Assembly: GCF_025766255.1 (NCBI RefSeq)
Contig: NW_026516945.1
Span: 1-16,045, forward strand
Origin: Zychaea mexicana
Taxonomy: Eukaryota > Mucoromycota > Mucoromycetes > Mucorales > Lichtheimiaceae
Length of the DNA: 16,045 nt
Direction of reading: 5' to 3'
The translations under genes and the position numbers were made by a program. The notes under the pieces are model-generated. The model ran no database searches, was not told the origin of the DNA, and saw nothing but the letters and a program-made list of their open reading frames with translations. Below are positions 1-10,034 of the stretch, in pieces; position 1 is the first letter of the stretch, and each line of letters starts with the position of its first letter.

Positions 1-190
1 TGGTAGAAAAAAAAAGTAGAGTGCCCTTTGCTGTTCCCCAGTAAATTCGCCCATTTTCCACCAATTACATTGGCCAAATCCCATTGTCATTCCGTTGTCA
101 TCGGTCGCCACTTGAAATAAATTTCCGTTGTCATCGTTGTCATCATTTTCGCCGTGGCGACCAGGTCGCCACGCCAAAAATGATTCTAGG
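1..190. repeat. Copy 1 of a ~190-bp dispersed module ending in a hairpin
   Basis: This stretch recurs at about 1436-1620 at roughly 93% identity, with most differences being transitions. Near its right end is an inverted repeat with 10-bp arms and a 1-nt loop (153-162 and 164-173), followed 12 nt later by CTAG (186-189). Similarity between the copies stops right after TTCTAGG. A hairpin about 10-12 nt before a terminal CTRR is the usual 3' end of a Helitron, but the base after CTAG is G rather than T and no helicase gene is present. A Helitron-like or other non-autonomous element end is therefore only a hypothesis. The left limit may lie outside the window. Confidence 0.6.
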
Positions 191-227
191 TAGACGATAG
201 TAGTAAAGAGACAGAGAATAATAGTAG

Positions 228-1085
228 AGGATCGCAAAAAACGTCGTTCTTTTGGTGGGTGCTAATTTATTTCTTTTGTTGCCTATTGTATAATAGAATC
301 GCATATCCATCCCCGTTCCTATCCCTACTCCTTCAAAAACCATCGCAGAGACATGCTACAACAATTGTCGTGTTCGACAGATGCTGCTCGTTCTATTGGT
401 GGTTGTTGTGTGCGATTTGAACCAGTGGGTCATGAGATCGTCATCGTTTTTGTGAATGCTGCTATTATTTTTGCCAGTAGAGTATAATACAATCACACAC
501 CCATCTCCATTCCTACTGTTACTCGTTCCAACACCATTGCAGAGATACGCGACAATAACCGCCGTATTCAGGAGAAGTTGCTCTTTCGACTGATGCCTGG
601 TATATGTGATTTGAATCAATAAATCATGAGAACGACGTCGTTTTTGGTGTATGCTGATATTATTTTTGTTATTGGTGTATAAGAACATAGCACTGGCTTG
701 ACTGTTGTTGTTCGTACTCCTCCAAAACCCATCGCAGAGACATGCAACAACAATCGTCGTGTTTGGGAGAAGTTGCGCGTTCTATTAGTGGTCGTTGTGT
801 ACAATTCGAATCAGTGGATCGTGAGACTGTCGTCAGTTTGCGTGGTTGTTACTTTTATTTTTGCTAGTAGAGTATAATACAATCGCATATCCACCGACTG
901 TTCCTGCTGTTACTCTTTCAAAAACCATCACAGAAACATGCTACAACAATCGTCGTGTTCGGAAGACGCTGCGCGTTCGATTGCTGGTTGTTGTATACAA
1001 TTCGAATCAGTGGATCGTGAGACCGTTGTCACTTTGTGTGGTTATTGCTGCTCTATATGTTGCTGTATATAAAATAGCACCGCCA
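228..1085. repeat. Degenerate tandem array, ~195-bp unit, about four copies
   Basis: A block starting with a CTCnTTCnAAAACCATC-like motif recurs at 328, 522, 717 and 913, giving periods of 194, 195 and 196 bp. A partial unit precedes the first and a truncated one follows the last. Shared internal landmarks are GCAGAGACATG, CAACAATCGTCGTGTT, a GTATAATA segment and CAGTGGATCGTGAGA. The units have diverged by substitutions and carry stop codons in all frames, so I see no coding role. The array lies between the two copies of the 190-bp module and may be the body of a non-autonomous element. Confidence 0.7.
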
Positions 1086-1435
1086 TTGTCTATCTTGGCT
1101 ATACATTGTACAGGAAAACAATAAATAAAAAACAAAAAAAAAGAGGCACTAGGCCATAAGAACGTTCACGAGCGAAAAGAAGGCTGGCCTTTACCTCTTT
1201 CCTTGTAGATTTACACCAGATTCAAACAGTAATCGTTGGAGCGAGTCCTTTTCCCATAGAAACAAAATCTGTCAGTACAATTCTGCTCCATCTACTAATT
1301 AAAATACGGCCTCCCTCCCTAATGCCTAAATGTTCTCTAGCGAGGTCGTCATAAAATATGTTACCTTTTTTTTTTGAAACCGTCTTCGCCATTATATAAA
1401 AAAAAGAATACAGTAAAGCATATTTTTTGTAGTAG
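1086..1435. other. Unassigned spacer, no supported gene
   Basis: A-rich sequence lies between the 195-bp array and the second 190-bp module. A minus-strand open frame crosses it (up to 89 aa from about 1491 to 1222), but it starts inside the duplicated module and shows no domain I recognise. Homopolymer A and T runs occur at both ends. Confidence 0.4.
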
Positions 1436-1620
1436 AGAAAAAAAAAGTGGAACACCCTTTGCTGTTCCCCAGTAGATTCGCCATTTTCCACTAATTACAT
1501 TGGCCGAATCCCGTTGTCATTCCGTTGTCATCAGTCGCCACTTGAAATAAATTTCCGTTCTCATCGTTGTCATCATTTTCACCGTGGCGACCAGGTCGCC
1601 ACGCCAAAAATGATTCTAGG
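1436..1620. repeat. Copy 2 of the ~190-bp hairpin module
   Basis: This repeats positions 1-190. The hairpin is at 1583-1603 (arms 1583-1592 and 1594-1603) and TTCTAGG follows at the end. It runs straight into the 27/28-bp minisatellite at 1621. The last bases TAGG also match the minisatellite unit, so the exact junction is ambiguous by about 4 bp. Confidence 0.65.
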
Positions 1621-2143
1621 AGCAACCACGGGGCAGGTGCTGATAGGAGCAACCATGGGGCAGGTGCTGACAGGAGCAACCACGGGGTAGGTGCTGATAG
1701 GAGCAACTAAAAGGGAAGGTGCTGACAGGAGCAACCATGGGGCAGGTGCTAACAGGAGCAACTAAAAGGGAAGGTGCTGACAGGAGCAACCATAGGGCAG
1801 GTGCTAATAGGAGCAACTAAAAGGGAAGGTGCTGACAGGAGCAACCACAGGGTAGGTGCTAATAGGAGCAACTAAAAGGGAAGGTGCTGACAGGAGCAAC
1901 CATAGGGCAGGTGCTGATAGGAGCAACTAAAAGGGAAGGTGCTGACAGGAGCAACCATGGGGCAGGTGCTAACAGGAGCAACTAAAAGGGAAGGTGCTGA
2001 CAGGAGCAACCACAGGGCAGGTGCTGACAGGAGCAACCACAGGGCAGGTGCTGACAGGAGCAACTAAAAGGGAAGGTGCTGACAGGAGCAACCACGGGGT
2101 AGGTGCTAACAGGAGCAACTAAAAGGGATGGTGCTGACAGGAG
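1621..2143. repeat. 27/28-bp minisatellite, left block (19 units)
   Basis: There are nineteen head-to-tail units of two kinds. Type A is 27 bp (AGCAACCACGGGGCAGGTGC then TGACAGG) and type B is 28 bp (core AGCAACTAAAAGGGAAGGTG). Eleven are A and eight are B. From unit 4 to unit 14 they alternate strictly, giving a 55-bp higher-order period. The block ends inside a unit at 2143, where the Merlin element begins, and the missing part of that unit continues at 10382. The 27-bp unit is divisible by three, so long minus-strand frames arise by chance. Substitutions among units are mostly C/T and G/A. Confidence 0.93.
2136..2143. repeat. 8-bp target-site duplication, left copy (Merlin)
   Basis: GACAGGAG here is repeated at 10374-10381 on the other side of the element. 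The sequence is also part of the minisatellite unit. However, the joined unit contains it only once, so its presence on both sides fits a true duplication at insertion. Eight to nine bp is the size known for Merlin elements. Confidence 0.8.
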
Positions 2144-2337
2144 GGCTAATGTTCAATATAGGAACCCGGGCACTTTTGAGCGACATGAGTGTCGGAGTTT
2201 CTTTAAATTTTGTGTAACAGTAACCCAATATATTGCATATGTGTGTACCAAATTTCGCAGTCATAGCTATAAAACTCGCAGAGATATAAACAGGCAACAT
2301 AGTGGATATCATATCTTGTAAAATTGATAGTGATGGC
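2144..2337. other. Left end of the Merlin element
   Basis: This non-coding subterminal sequence of 194 bp lies between the left inverted repeat (2144-2167) and the MULE insertion point. I see no gene or promoter in it. Confidence 0.6.
2329..2337. repeat. 9-bp target-site duplication, left copy (MULE)
   Basis: AGTGATGGC is repeated exactly at 6735-6743, next to the other end of the MULE. Neighbouring bases differ on both sides, so the duplication is exactly 9 bp, the characteristic length for Mutator-like elements. Confidence 0.95.
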
Positions 2338-3002
2338 GCATCCCCTTATTTCACCCCGGTTGAGTTTGAAAAAATTGGAGGGTGGGTGGCTGAGGCTGGA
2401 GGAAAGAGTGGGGTTCAATAGCAGCAGCAGGGAGGGAAAGAAGCAACAACCAAAGTTTTTTTTTTAATCATCAACAACCACCATGGCAAATCAACAGCTG
2501 CGAACACACACGTATATGACTTTTTATTGTCTCCATGATGAATAGAAGAGAAAAAGAAAACAAAGCGGCACAATCCACGGATTTAACAATAAAGGGAATC
2601 ATGGTAATTGTACTTGTTTTTAAAAAAAAAGCATGTGCTCATTTGTAAGGTGTAGACCGCCGTTACTGTAAAAAGAACGATAGCCTTTCAAAGCTGCGTA
2701 AGCGATCAAGGGAAGGAAAAGGTTGTCGGTTATGCTTGGGATATAGCTTTGGTGGATATATGCTCATTCAGAATTACTGCTTTTTTCTCTTTTTTTTTCT
2801 GTCTATACTTAATGTACCATCTTGCGCCATTCCAACGTCAAACTTACTGTGTAATGCAACATCGTCTTCTACTTGCACATTCAACTCGTACTCACAACAA
2901 CTACGACGCAACATTCTTCTTCTCCATTACTCAAACACATTCATATACAACATGACACTGATCCGCCATTGGCTTGCAAAACATACAACCTGACGCAATT
3001 AC
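2338..3002. repeat. Left terminal inverted repeat of the MULE (665 bp)
   Basis: Base-by-base comparison with the reverse complement of 6072-6734 shows continuous identity except for 10 substitutions, all transitions, and two single-base differences in homopolymers. Similarity ends abruptly at GACGCAATTAC. Open frames inside both repeats are mirror copies of each other and are not supported as genes. Confidence 0.95.
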
Positions 3003-3606
3003 CTTCCACTATCATGTACGCTTATATTACGTGATGACGACTATAACGCCGGTCTTTTGTTTTTAGAATTGGACGCACATGCACATCAAAATCATCTTAA
3101 TGACGGTCATCTCTTTCTTTGCTGTATGTACATGCATTAATGCGATGGTAGTTATATTACTATGATGACACACCACCACAGCAATAATCCTCCTCGGCAA
3201 TTTGCTGTACTTGCACAGACACAGTGACAAGGACGATTACCTTTTTCCTTTTGCATATGCTAATACAAACGTCGCTGGTCTTGCTGGATAAGGTAGTTAT
3301 ATATGATGATGGATGGAATGTGGGGCTTTATTATTGTCACTGTAGATGTTATGGTTGGGATAAAAAAAATAAAAGTAAAAGATCATACCTTATGTCGCCA
3401 TTATGTTTCAGTTGTCTGCATAAACGGGTGTGAGATGGGATTGCTAGTTATTACAAGTGCTTCTATAAAAACTATAGATATGGTTATGAGCGGTGATGAT
3501 AATATGGCACGGACAAAGAAGAAAAGGCGTTTGTTGTTTTGAAGGAGGAAGAAGTTTCTTTGCTATTACAACAGCAACTTTATTTTTTCATTGAAAACCA
3601 ACAACT
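3003..3606 (+). other. 5' region of the MULE transposase gene
   Basis: This unique sequence lies between the inverted repeat and the transposase start. It holds a TATA-like box (3464-3470). Two short overlapping plus-strand open frames (about 3224-3433 and 3303-3542) show no recognisable domain and are probably untranslated leader or promoter sequence. Confidence 0.5.
3464..3470 (+). promoter_or_regulatory. Possible TATA box of the MULE transposase
   Basis: TATAAAA lies 137 bp upstream of the transposase ATG. Position and sequence fit a core promoter, but this is a short motif in AT-rich DNA. Confidence 0.35.
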
Positions 3607-5832
3607 ATGAACAACCAACACATTACTACCCTTGACAACATTCGTTACGCTCTCTCGCACTCGACTGTACCTGGCGTACTTGCACTCGTTCCTAACGAAG
3701 TCGTATGCGTTCCTGCTGCTCAATGGCAAATCTTCAAGGATCGCATCTCGGAATTGTGTGGCTACAAATGGGTCCACAAACGCAAGACTGTGAATGGCAC
3801 CAGAGTCCTTTATAGCGAGACTTTCTATTGTCATCGTTTCAGCAGCTATACCCCAAAGCGTAATATACGACTTGCCCAGAAGGATAGTAAGAAGTGTGGC
3901 TGTACTAGCAAGTTGAAGGTCACCATTTGGCGCGATCTTCCAACCATATGTGAGATCGAAATGACAAGTCCTCACGTCAATCACGTTCCTGGAGATCGTG
4001 ATGACGTGCGCACTCTTCCGTTGACGTCCTTGACAGTCGACAGCATCACCCGGCAGCTGCAGGACGGAAGAAATTGTAGGGATATCCGTATGTCCATCTT
4101 GCGACAACTTGACACTGTGGACGAGGCACGAAACAATGCTGGTGCGAGCTCGTCAACACAGCAAGGACCCCAAGTTGCGTACAGTACTGGGCAACGACGT
4201 GTGAATTATGAGGATGTATATAACATGATGTTGAAGGTATGTCAACAGATTGATGTACTTTTTAAACACATCAATCTAGTAATCTTACATTACTAAAACA
4301 TTTTAATATAGTTGAAAACCGACCTTTACCAGTTCAACCCAAATGATATGCTGTCAGCAAAAGTCTGGCTGGATCAACGCCTTGCCAGTGAGAACTATAT
4401 TATATACAATGGCAATACATCCGAATACACCACCTCCATCGACACTTACTCTTTCGGGTTCCTATCCCAAATGCAGCTTGCCCAGCTCCAAAACTCAACG
4501 TCCGTTTGCATGGATGCTACCCATAGCATCACAAGTCGTCTTGCTGATATTATGTATACCATTGTAACACGCGATCCTCACACAGGAACTGGCTATCCCA
4601 TTGCATATATGTTCACGAACGATCACTCTGGCGGTCCAATCACTCAATGGTTACAATTTCTTCACAATACCTGTGGCATGGTGATAGAGATGATGACCAT
4701 TGATTGCAGCATTCCCGAAGTTAATACCATCCAATCCCAATTCCCCTCGGCAGCCATCCATTACTGTGCGTTTCATGTCATCCAAGCATGGAACCGCAAC
4801 CTGAAATCCAAAGTTCGCTTGGATGCATCGAAGACAGCCGATGACCTAAAGGAGTATCGTAACGAAATGATGACTGCATTGAAAGCAATGCTGCACGAAC
4901 AGGATATCGATGATCTGTACCATGCCATTCAGGAATTTCAGGAGAAGTACTATGAGCAAGAGGAATTCCAGGATTATTTGGAACGGCATTATTTGCACGA
5001 GAATATCATCCAGCGTTGGTCAACGGCGTACGTCCATCCCAACAACAGATTTATGACGACCAACAACTTTATCGAATCATGGCATAACCAGCTAAAAACG
5101 GTCTATCTCAAGCACACCCGCAACAAACGACTTGACCGCTTATTTTTTGTTCTTACGCACGAAGTCGAGTTTTACTTTAAATGCGAACGCGAACGAGTCT
5201 TGGGCAACAACGGTCGTATGGGTCCTGTCGAAAATCAACTATCACTGCGCCGATATACTGCATCTCTAGTACCTGTTGATGCTATTGCAACAATAATCCG
5301 CAATCCTGAGGGGGAACATATCAGTACTCCAATGATGGGCACTTGGGAAGTGAACTCATTTCAGTCTCAATCAACCGAGGTATACAAGATAGCTGTCAAT
5401 GCTGATAAGCTTATTTTATCTTGTACCTGTGAAGATTTTATGCATAGACAAGCTCCTTGCAAGCACTTGTATTTGTTGAAGCGATTCACAGATATGATGC
5501 TTGGTTTTGAAACAGAGCAGACTAGAGCACTTGAGCTGATTCCGCATACGATTCCTAATCAGCAAGGTGAGTTGCAAATTGCTGAAGCTGTTGAGAACGT
5601 AGCTGTCGAAGAAACAGTAGATATTGTTGACGACCTTCGCGACAATCTGCAATATATTGCCCAAACCTTAACATCAATGCATCATGACCGAAACAGCATA
5701 TTGCAGCTCTCTACAATACCACCAGAAGTGGCTGAACAATATGCACAGCGTGTAAGGGAATTAGCTCTTTTCCATGAAGACATCATGAGACAGTACAATC
5801 ACACCAGACGCTCTGCTACGCAACGTCAATAA
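3607..5832 (+). CDS. MULE transposase, two exons, intact (716 aa)
   Basis: This enzyme would cut and paste the element by acting on its long inverted repeats. Exon 1 is 3607-4236 and exon 2 is 4312-5832. The 75-bp intron starts GTATGT, has a TACTAAAAC branch-like site and ends ATATAG; it is phase 0 after residue 210. The ATG is the first after an in-frame TGA at 3592. Residues ~35-130 form a WRKY/GCM1 or FAR1-type zinc finger with ligand candidates C75, C97 or C99, H123 and H126. The MULE catalytic core has D278 (CMDATH), D341 (TIDCS) and E465 (NNFIESWHN), with the family CxxH at C362/H365. A SWIM zinc finger CxCx9CxH lies at C581, C583, C593 and H595. The C-terminus is acidic then helical. 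The order zinc finger-DDE-SWIM and the length are normal for autonomous MULEs, and no frame damage is visible. Confidence 0.95.
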
Positions 5833-6071
5833 TTACAATGTCCACGCATCATCCCCATACAACAACATCCTTCGCACTTATATGACACTTATAGAACATT
5901 TATAGAACCTCTTTTTTTGTCTTCCTTGTATATCTGTCATCGCTCTTTATTTTTAATTAATCCACATTAACAAAAATGAGAAAGACTGATCAGTTGTCCT
6001 TCCTGCTATCTTTAACTCCTTTACCTATCAAGACCGTCGATGTTTGTGTTGGTATATGCAAAAAGAAAAAA
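5833..6071 (+). other. 3' region of the MULE transposase gene
   Basis: About 240 bp lie between the stop codon and the right inverted repeat. The stretch is T-rich with no open frame of note. Transcription must end here or within the repeat. I see no unambiguous polyadenylation signal. Confidence 0.45.
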
Positions 6072-6734
6072 GTAATTGCGTCAGGTTGTATGTTTTGCAA
6101 GCCAATGGCGGATCAGCGTCATGTTGTATATGAATGTGTTTGAGTAATGGAGAAGAAGAATGTTGCGTCGTAGTTGTTGTGAGTACGAGTTGAATGTGCA
6201 AGTAGAAGACGATGTTGCATTACACAGTAAGTTTGACGTTGGAATGGCGCAAGATGGTACATTAAGTATAGATAGAAAAAAAAAGAGAAAAAAGCAGTAA
6301 TTCTGAATGAGCATGTATCTACCAAAGCTATATCCCAAGCACAACCGACAACCTTTTCCTTCCCTTGATCGCTTATGCAGCTTTGAAAGGCTATCGTTCT
6401 TTTTACAGTAACGGCAGTCTACACCTTACAAATGAGCACATGCTTTTTTTTAAAAACAAGTACAATTACCATGATTCCCTTTATTGTTAAATCCGTGGAT
6501 TGCGCCGCTTTGTTTTCTTTTTCTCTTCTATTCATCATGGAGACAATAAAAAGTCATATACGTGTGTGTTTGCAGCTGTTGATTTGCCATGGTAGTTGTT
6601 GATGATTAAAAAAAAACTTTGGTTGTTGCTTCTTTCCCTCCCTGCTGCTGCTATTGAACCCCACTCTTTCCTCCAGCCTCAGCCACCCACCCTCCAATTT
6701 TTTCAAACTCAACCGGGGTGAAATAAGGGGATGC
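6072..6734. repeat. Right terminal inverted repeat of the MULE (663 bp)
   Basis: This is the reverse complement of 2338-3002 at about 98.5% identity and ends in GGGGATGC. See the left copy for the comparison. Confidence 0.95.
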
Positions 6735-6743
6735 AGTGATGGC
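6735..6743. repeat. 9-bp target-site duplication, right copy (MULE)
   Basis: An exact AGTGATGGC copy abuts the right MULE terminus. Removing the element and one copy rejoins the Merlin interior. Confidence 0.95.
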
Positions 6744-7199
6744 TACCTCTAAAAAAAATAAAAAAGATACTAGCAATCTCAATATAAAGACAATAACTAC
6801 ATTTCAGACCAATCTTAAAGCTCTAGCACGTAAGAATAAATGAATATTATCTACACTGATAAATAATGATACTTGAAGAATGAAAATTCTCAAATCTCAA
6901 TAATACTTTCAAAATAAACACTTTTCTTTAGCTTCAAAGAGTGAATAGTACTGTAAAAGTACTATTAGAGGATAACCAAAAAAATATAGAGTAAATATCA
7001 TTGTATATTCAAGGGTGATAACTAGTATAAAATTATGATATGTATATACAAATCATATGCATTGTAGGGGTGAGATACTTACTAGAGCAAACATATAATA
7101 AATAAGTAAAGCATATTCACTGAAAATAAAGATTAAGATATTGATATCATACCTAAGTGAGTGATAAGTAACTGATATATATAAAAAAGAAAAAAGAAG
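6744..7199. other. AT-rich Merlin interior, no gene seen
   Basis: The DNA is strongly A-rich and full of stop codons in all frames. It continues the Merlin sequence interrupted by the MULE. It grades into the ~82-bp satellite to the right and may contain its most decayed units. Confidence 0.5.
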
Positions 7200-8265
7200 A
7201 GTAGATAGAGCTATAGTATTGCAGCTATACTAAAGTATGTATGCTAGAAACAAAAGATGTATGTAAAAAGGAAGGAAATAAATAATCTAGCTAGCACTAA
7301 AGGATGGAAACAGCACAAATAAATGTACATAGTAAGCAAATGATGCTAGTAAAGAAAAAAAATAGGTATAGATAAATACTAAAAGACCAGAAATACATTA
7401 ACGTATGTATATAGTAAATAAAGAATACATACTAAGAGAGATTAATAGTTCAAGATAGCAATAAAGGATTTCAGATACATAAATGCATATAGACATTAAA
7501 TAAAAGATGCAGAAGAGAAGTAAACAGTTACAGGTACCATCAACAGAACAAAACCATCCATATATGTATATATAAATAAAAGATGCAATGAAAAGAAAAA
7601 GGAATAGTTATAGTACTACAAAAGGTCTCGAACAATATAAACATATGTATGGAGTAAACAATGAATGCATGCAAAATAGAAATAAACAGTTCTAGATCAG
7701 CACTAAAGTACTAGAACAGAATCAATGCATATATATGGTAAACAAAGAATGCATGCAAAGAGAAATAAATAGTTCTAGATAAACACACAAGGACTCAAAC
7801 AGCGTTAATAGAATGTATAGAGTAAAAAAATAATGCATATAAAGAGAAGTAAATAGTTCCAGATAAATATACAAGGACCCGAACAGTGTAAGTGCAATGT
7901 ATAGAGTAAACAAAGAATGCATGCAACGAGAAATAAATAGTTCCAAATAAGCACATAAGATCTAAACATGAATAACCTATGATTATGGAAAAGTAAAGTA
8001 AATAGTTAAAGATAGCTCCGAAGGATTGATGCCACTCAAATGCATGTACATAATAAATAAAAGATATTGAAGAGAAGTAGGTAGTTATAGATAGCATCAA
8101 CAGATTGCAGCAACACATTATATGTATGTATAAACAAAAGATGCAAGGAAAAGAAAAACAAATAGTTATAGTACTAGCAAAGGATTAGAGGAATATAAAT
8201 GCATGTACGGAGTAAACAAAGGATGCATGCAAAATCAAAATAAACAATTATATGCAATAATCCAT
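7200..8265. repeat. Degenerate ~82-bp satellite inside the Merlin element
   Basis: A motif close to TAAATAGTTCTAGATA recurs at about 7277, 7361, 7442, 7521, 7601, 7683, 7766, 7849, 7934, 7999, 8078, 8160 and 8241. Spacing is 79-85 bp except for one short 65-bp unit. Each unit also carries an AAAGGACTCGAACAG-like block, an ATGCATGTATATAGTAAA block and often GCATGC. The first part of the 7601 and 8160 units is especially similar, suggesting block duplication of several units. The A-rich strand has no long frames. Minus-strand frames of up to 107 aa follow the repeat period and are not supported as genes. The array ends about 170 bp before the transposase start. Confidence 0.8.
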
Positions 8266-8344
8266 ACCCAATAAAGTTAAGAAGATACAACAGCAATAAT
8301 ATACTGTGATATATCTAGTAAGATTACCTTCACTGTTAAAAAAC

Positions 8345-8354
8345 TATATAAAGG
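8345..8354 (+). promoter_or_regulatory. Possible TATA box of the Merlin transposase
   Basis: TATATAAAGG lies about 90 bp upstream of the ATG at 8438, a plausible core-promoter distance. A T- and C-rich leader follows. Confidence 0.45.
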
Positions 8355-8437
8355 CACCAATATTTTTCAGTTTAGTTCATTGCTATTTTCATTATCCCTT
8401 TTTTACTTACGTTCTTCATATTCTGTATCATCTAACT

Positions 8438-10034
8438 ATGGCTCTTCCAAACATTCTTGACTTTATGGCTACTATTCCAGACCATCATCAAGCTTTGACG
8501 TAAGTATATCTTTATGTTGTTGAAATTGTGTCCTTGTAAAATGTGGTGTTTTTATAAATATATGTACTGACTTAAGGAGAATCTCCTTACTTTAGTTTTT
8601 TGGTTAATAACAATGTGTTCAGTACTACCATGGTCTGTGATAAGGGTTCATCTATGGAACTTTACTAGCCCCCTAGTTGGAAACGACCGAAATGGCGCTG
8701 CTCGCGTAGCTGTCCTTGTGGTCGGTCATCCAAAAGCATTACTACTGGCAGCTACTTTTACAACCGGAAGGCTGATATACGGATGATTCTTTTCATCTTG
8801 TACACCTTTATCGCACGAGCTTCTGTTACAACACTCACAGCGTTGACAGGGCTCCACCGGGATACTACATCACAAATCATTTTTGATGTCTATCAGGTTA
8901 TACTTCAGGATATCACAGATGATGATCTCATGCTTAGTAACGCATTTATTTCTTTTTTTATTGATGATGCTTTTTGGGTAATTGTTGTCATTAATCAAAT
9001 ATATTTTTAAACAGGTGGTGAGGGCGTCACTGAAGTACAAATTGATGAAAGCAAGTTCGGTAAACGGAAATATAATCAAGGCAGTCGTGTTGAAGGTGTC
9101 TGGGTCTTTGGTATGATCGAAAATCGTAATGGCCGAGCTGGGAAGGCATTCTTAACCATCGTGCCGGATCATACGGGTGATACACTATTGCCACTTATTA
9201 AGCAGTATGTGCGTCCTGGTACTACCATCATCTCTGATTGTCATGTGCCGTATATGCGTATAGGCGATATAGAGAACAGAAATTATACACATCATGCCGT
9301 CAACCATAGCATAGGCTATGTGACTACTGACCATGCTCCTGGTAATTCTGGTGATGATTCTGCATTGTACAATACGAATATGATCGAAGGTAATATTTAT
9401 CTATATTTATACTTTTTTCTTTAAAAGATAGTGAGCTCTCTACTAACTGTAGTTAATATTAGGGTTTTGGGCAGTTGTTAAGCAACAAATCAGCCGCCGC
9501 CACCGCATAGTTTCTGCTTGCCCATGGAAGCTTTTAGAATTCCTATGGCGTAGAAAGCATCAAGATGAGCTGTGGGGTGCCCTTTTACAAGGCCTTTCTG
9601 CAACTGAGTTCTCTTCTGAGAGGCTTAGTGATGAGAACACTGAATTTGTTTTGGACTCTCTCCCGACTAGGGTTCCAGGTGACTATACACAGTACGAACA
9701 TCCAGCTGATAATGGCCCTTTCAATATGATGGAATTAGTCCCTGGTAATGTAGAAGAAGAAGAGGAGAGCAATGATATTAGCTCTGAATCAGACGATCCA
9801 TCAGGAGACTCTGATGATAGGTAATTATCTCTATTTATTTTCTATAACAATTCATACTCTTTTACTAATATATAGAGTCTATTTTAAAGTGAATGGTTAC
9901 CTCCGCTCACCAATAGGGAACAAGGTCCACGTGTAGTTACTCCCCAACAGGAGGCACCACGATATAGGGTGATCCCATTATCTCTCCTTAGAAGGTTTCC
10001 TTCTTTCCCTAGTGATAATGACCTTGGTCTTTAG
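8438..10034 (+). CDS. Merlin/IS1016-type transposase, five exons, with an in-frame TAG
   Basis: Exons inferred from splice signals and frame: 8438-8499, 8596-8936, 9015-9389, 9463-9820 and 9917-10034, totalling 417 codons before the stop. Intron 1 starts GTAAGT and intron 3 has an exact TACTAAC (9441-9447). The N-terminus has the zinc-ribbon region of IS1595/Merlin proteins (WRCSRSCPC), but the second Cys of the first CxxC appears to be Gly. The core shows the family signature VQIDESKFGKRKY with D145, then IISDCH with D209, then NMIEGFW with E259. The tail is acidic. TAG at 8666-8668 falls at codon 45. Either this is a nonsense mutation (a CAG-to-TAG change is plausible), or intron 1 ends at 8676 instead, which stays in frame and skips it. 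If intron 4 instead ends at 9875, the protein ends at 9936. The family call is strong; function is doubtful. Confidence 0.85.

Larger units (their letters stand above)
2338..6734 (+). mobile_element. Complete Mutator-like element (MULE), 4397 bp
   Basis: The element is bounded by ~664-bp inverted repeats beginning GCATCCCCTTATTTCACCCC and by a 9-bp target duplication. Inside is a single two-exon transposase gene. The ends, the duplication and the reading frame are all intact, and the two inverted repeats differ by only 10 substitutions and two 1-nt homopolymer changes, so the copy looks young and possibly still mobile. It inserted 194 bp inside the left end of the Merlin element without touching the Merlin gene. 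Confidence 0.95.

Noticed and set aside
1222..1491. 89-aa minus-strand frame
   Set aside because: It starts inside the duplicated 190-bp module, contains homopolymer-encoded runs and matches no family I recognise.
1491..2063. Minus-strand frames with repeated SAPAPWLLL-like peptides
   Set aside because: They are translations of the 27-bp minisatellite, whose unit is divisible by three. The frame breaks at each 28-bp unit and no start context or domain is present. The same applies to 10312-10541.
1621..2143. CRISPR-like array
   Set aside because: Units are contiguous with no unique spacers, and they alternate between two related types. This is a minisatellite.
2736..2993. 85-aa plus-strand frame, mirrored at 6081-6344 on the minus strand
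   Set aside because: Both copies lie in the MULE inverted repeats, so the frame survives simply because the repeats are nearly identical. It has no domain or codon signal. A small repeat-borne peptide cannot be excluded.
3580..4107. 175-aa minus-strand frame
   Set aside because: It is antisense to exon 1 of the MULE transposase, whose zinc finger is clearly on the plus strand.
7722..8118. Minus-strand frames with repeated LYIYLELFTSLYMH-like segments
   Set aside because: They follow the ~82-bp satellite period and reflect its base composition, not a protein repeat gene.
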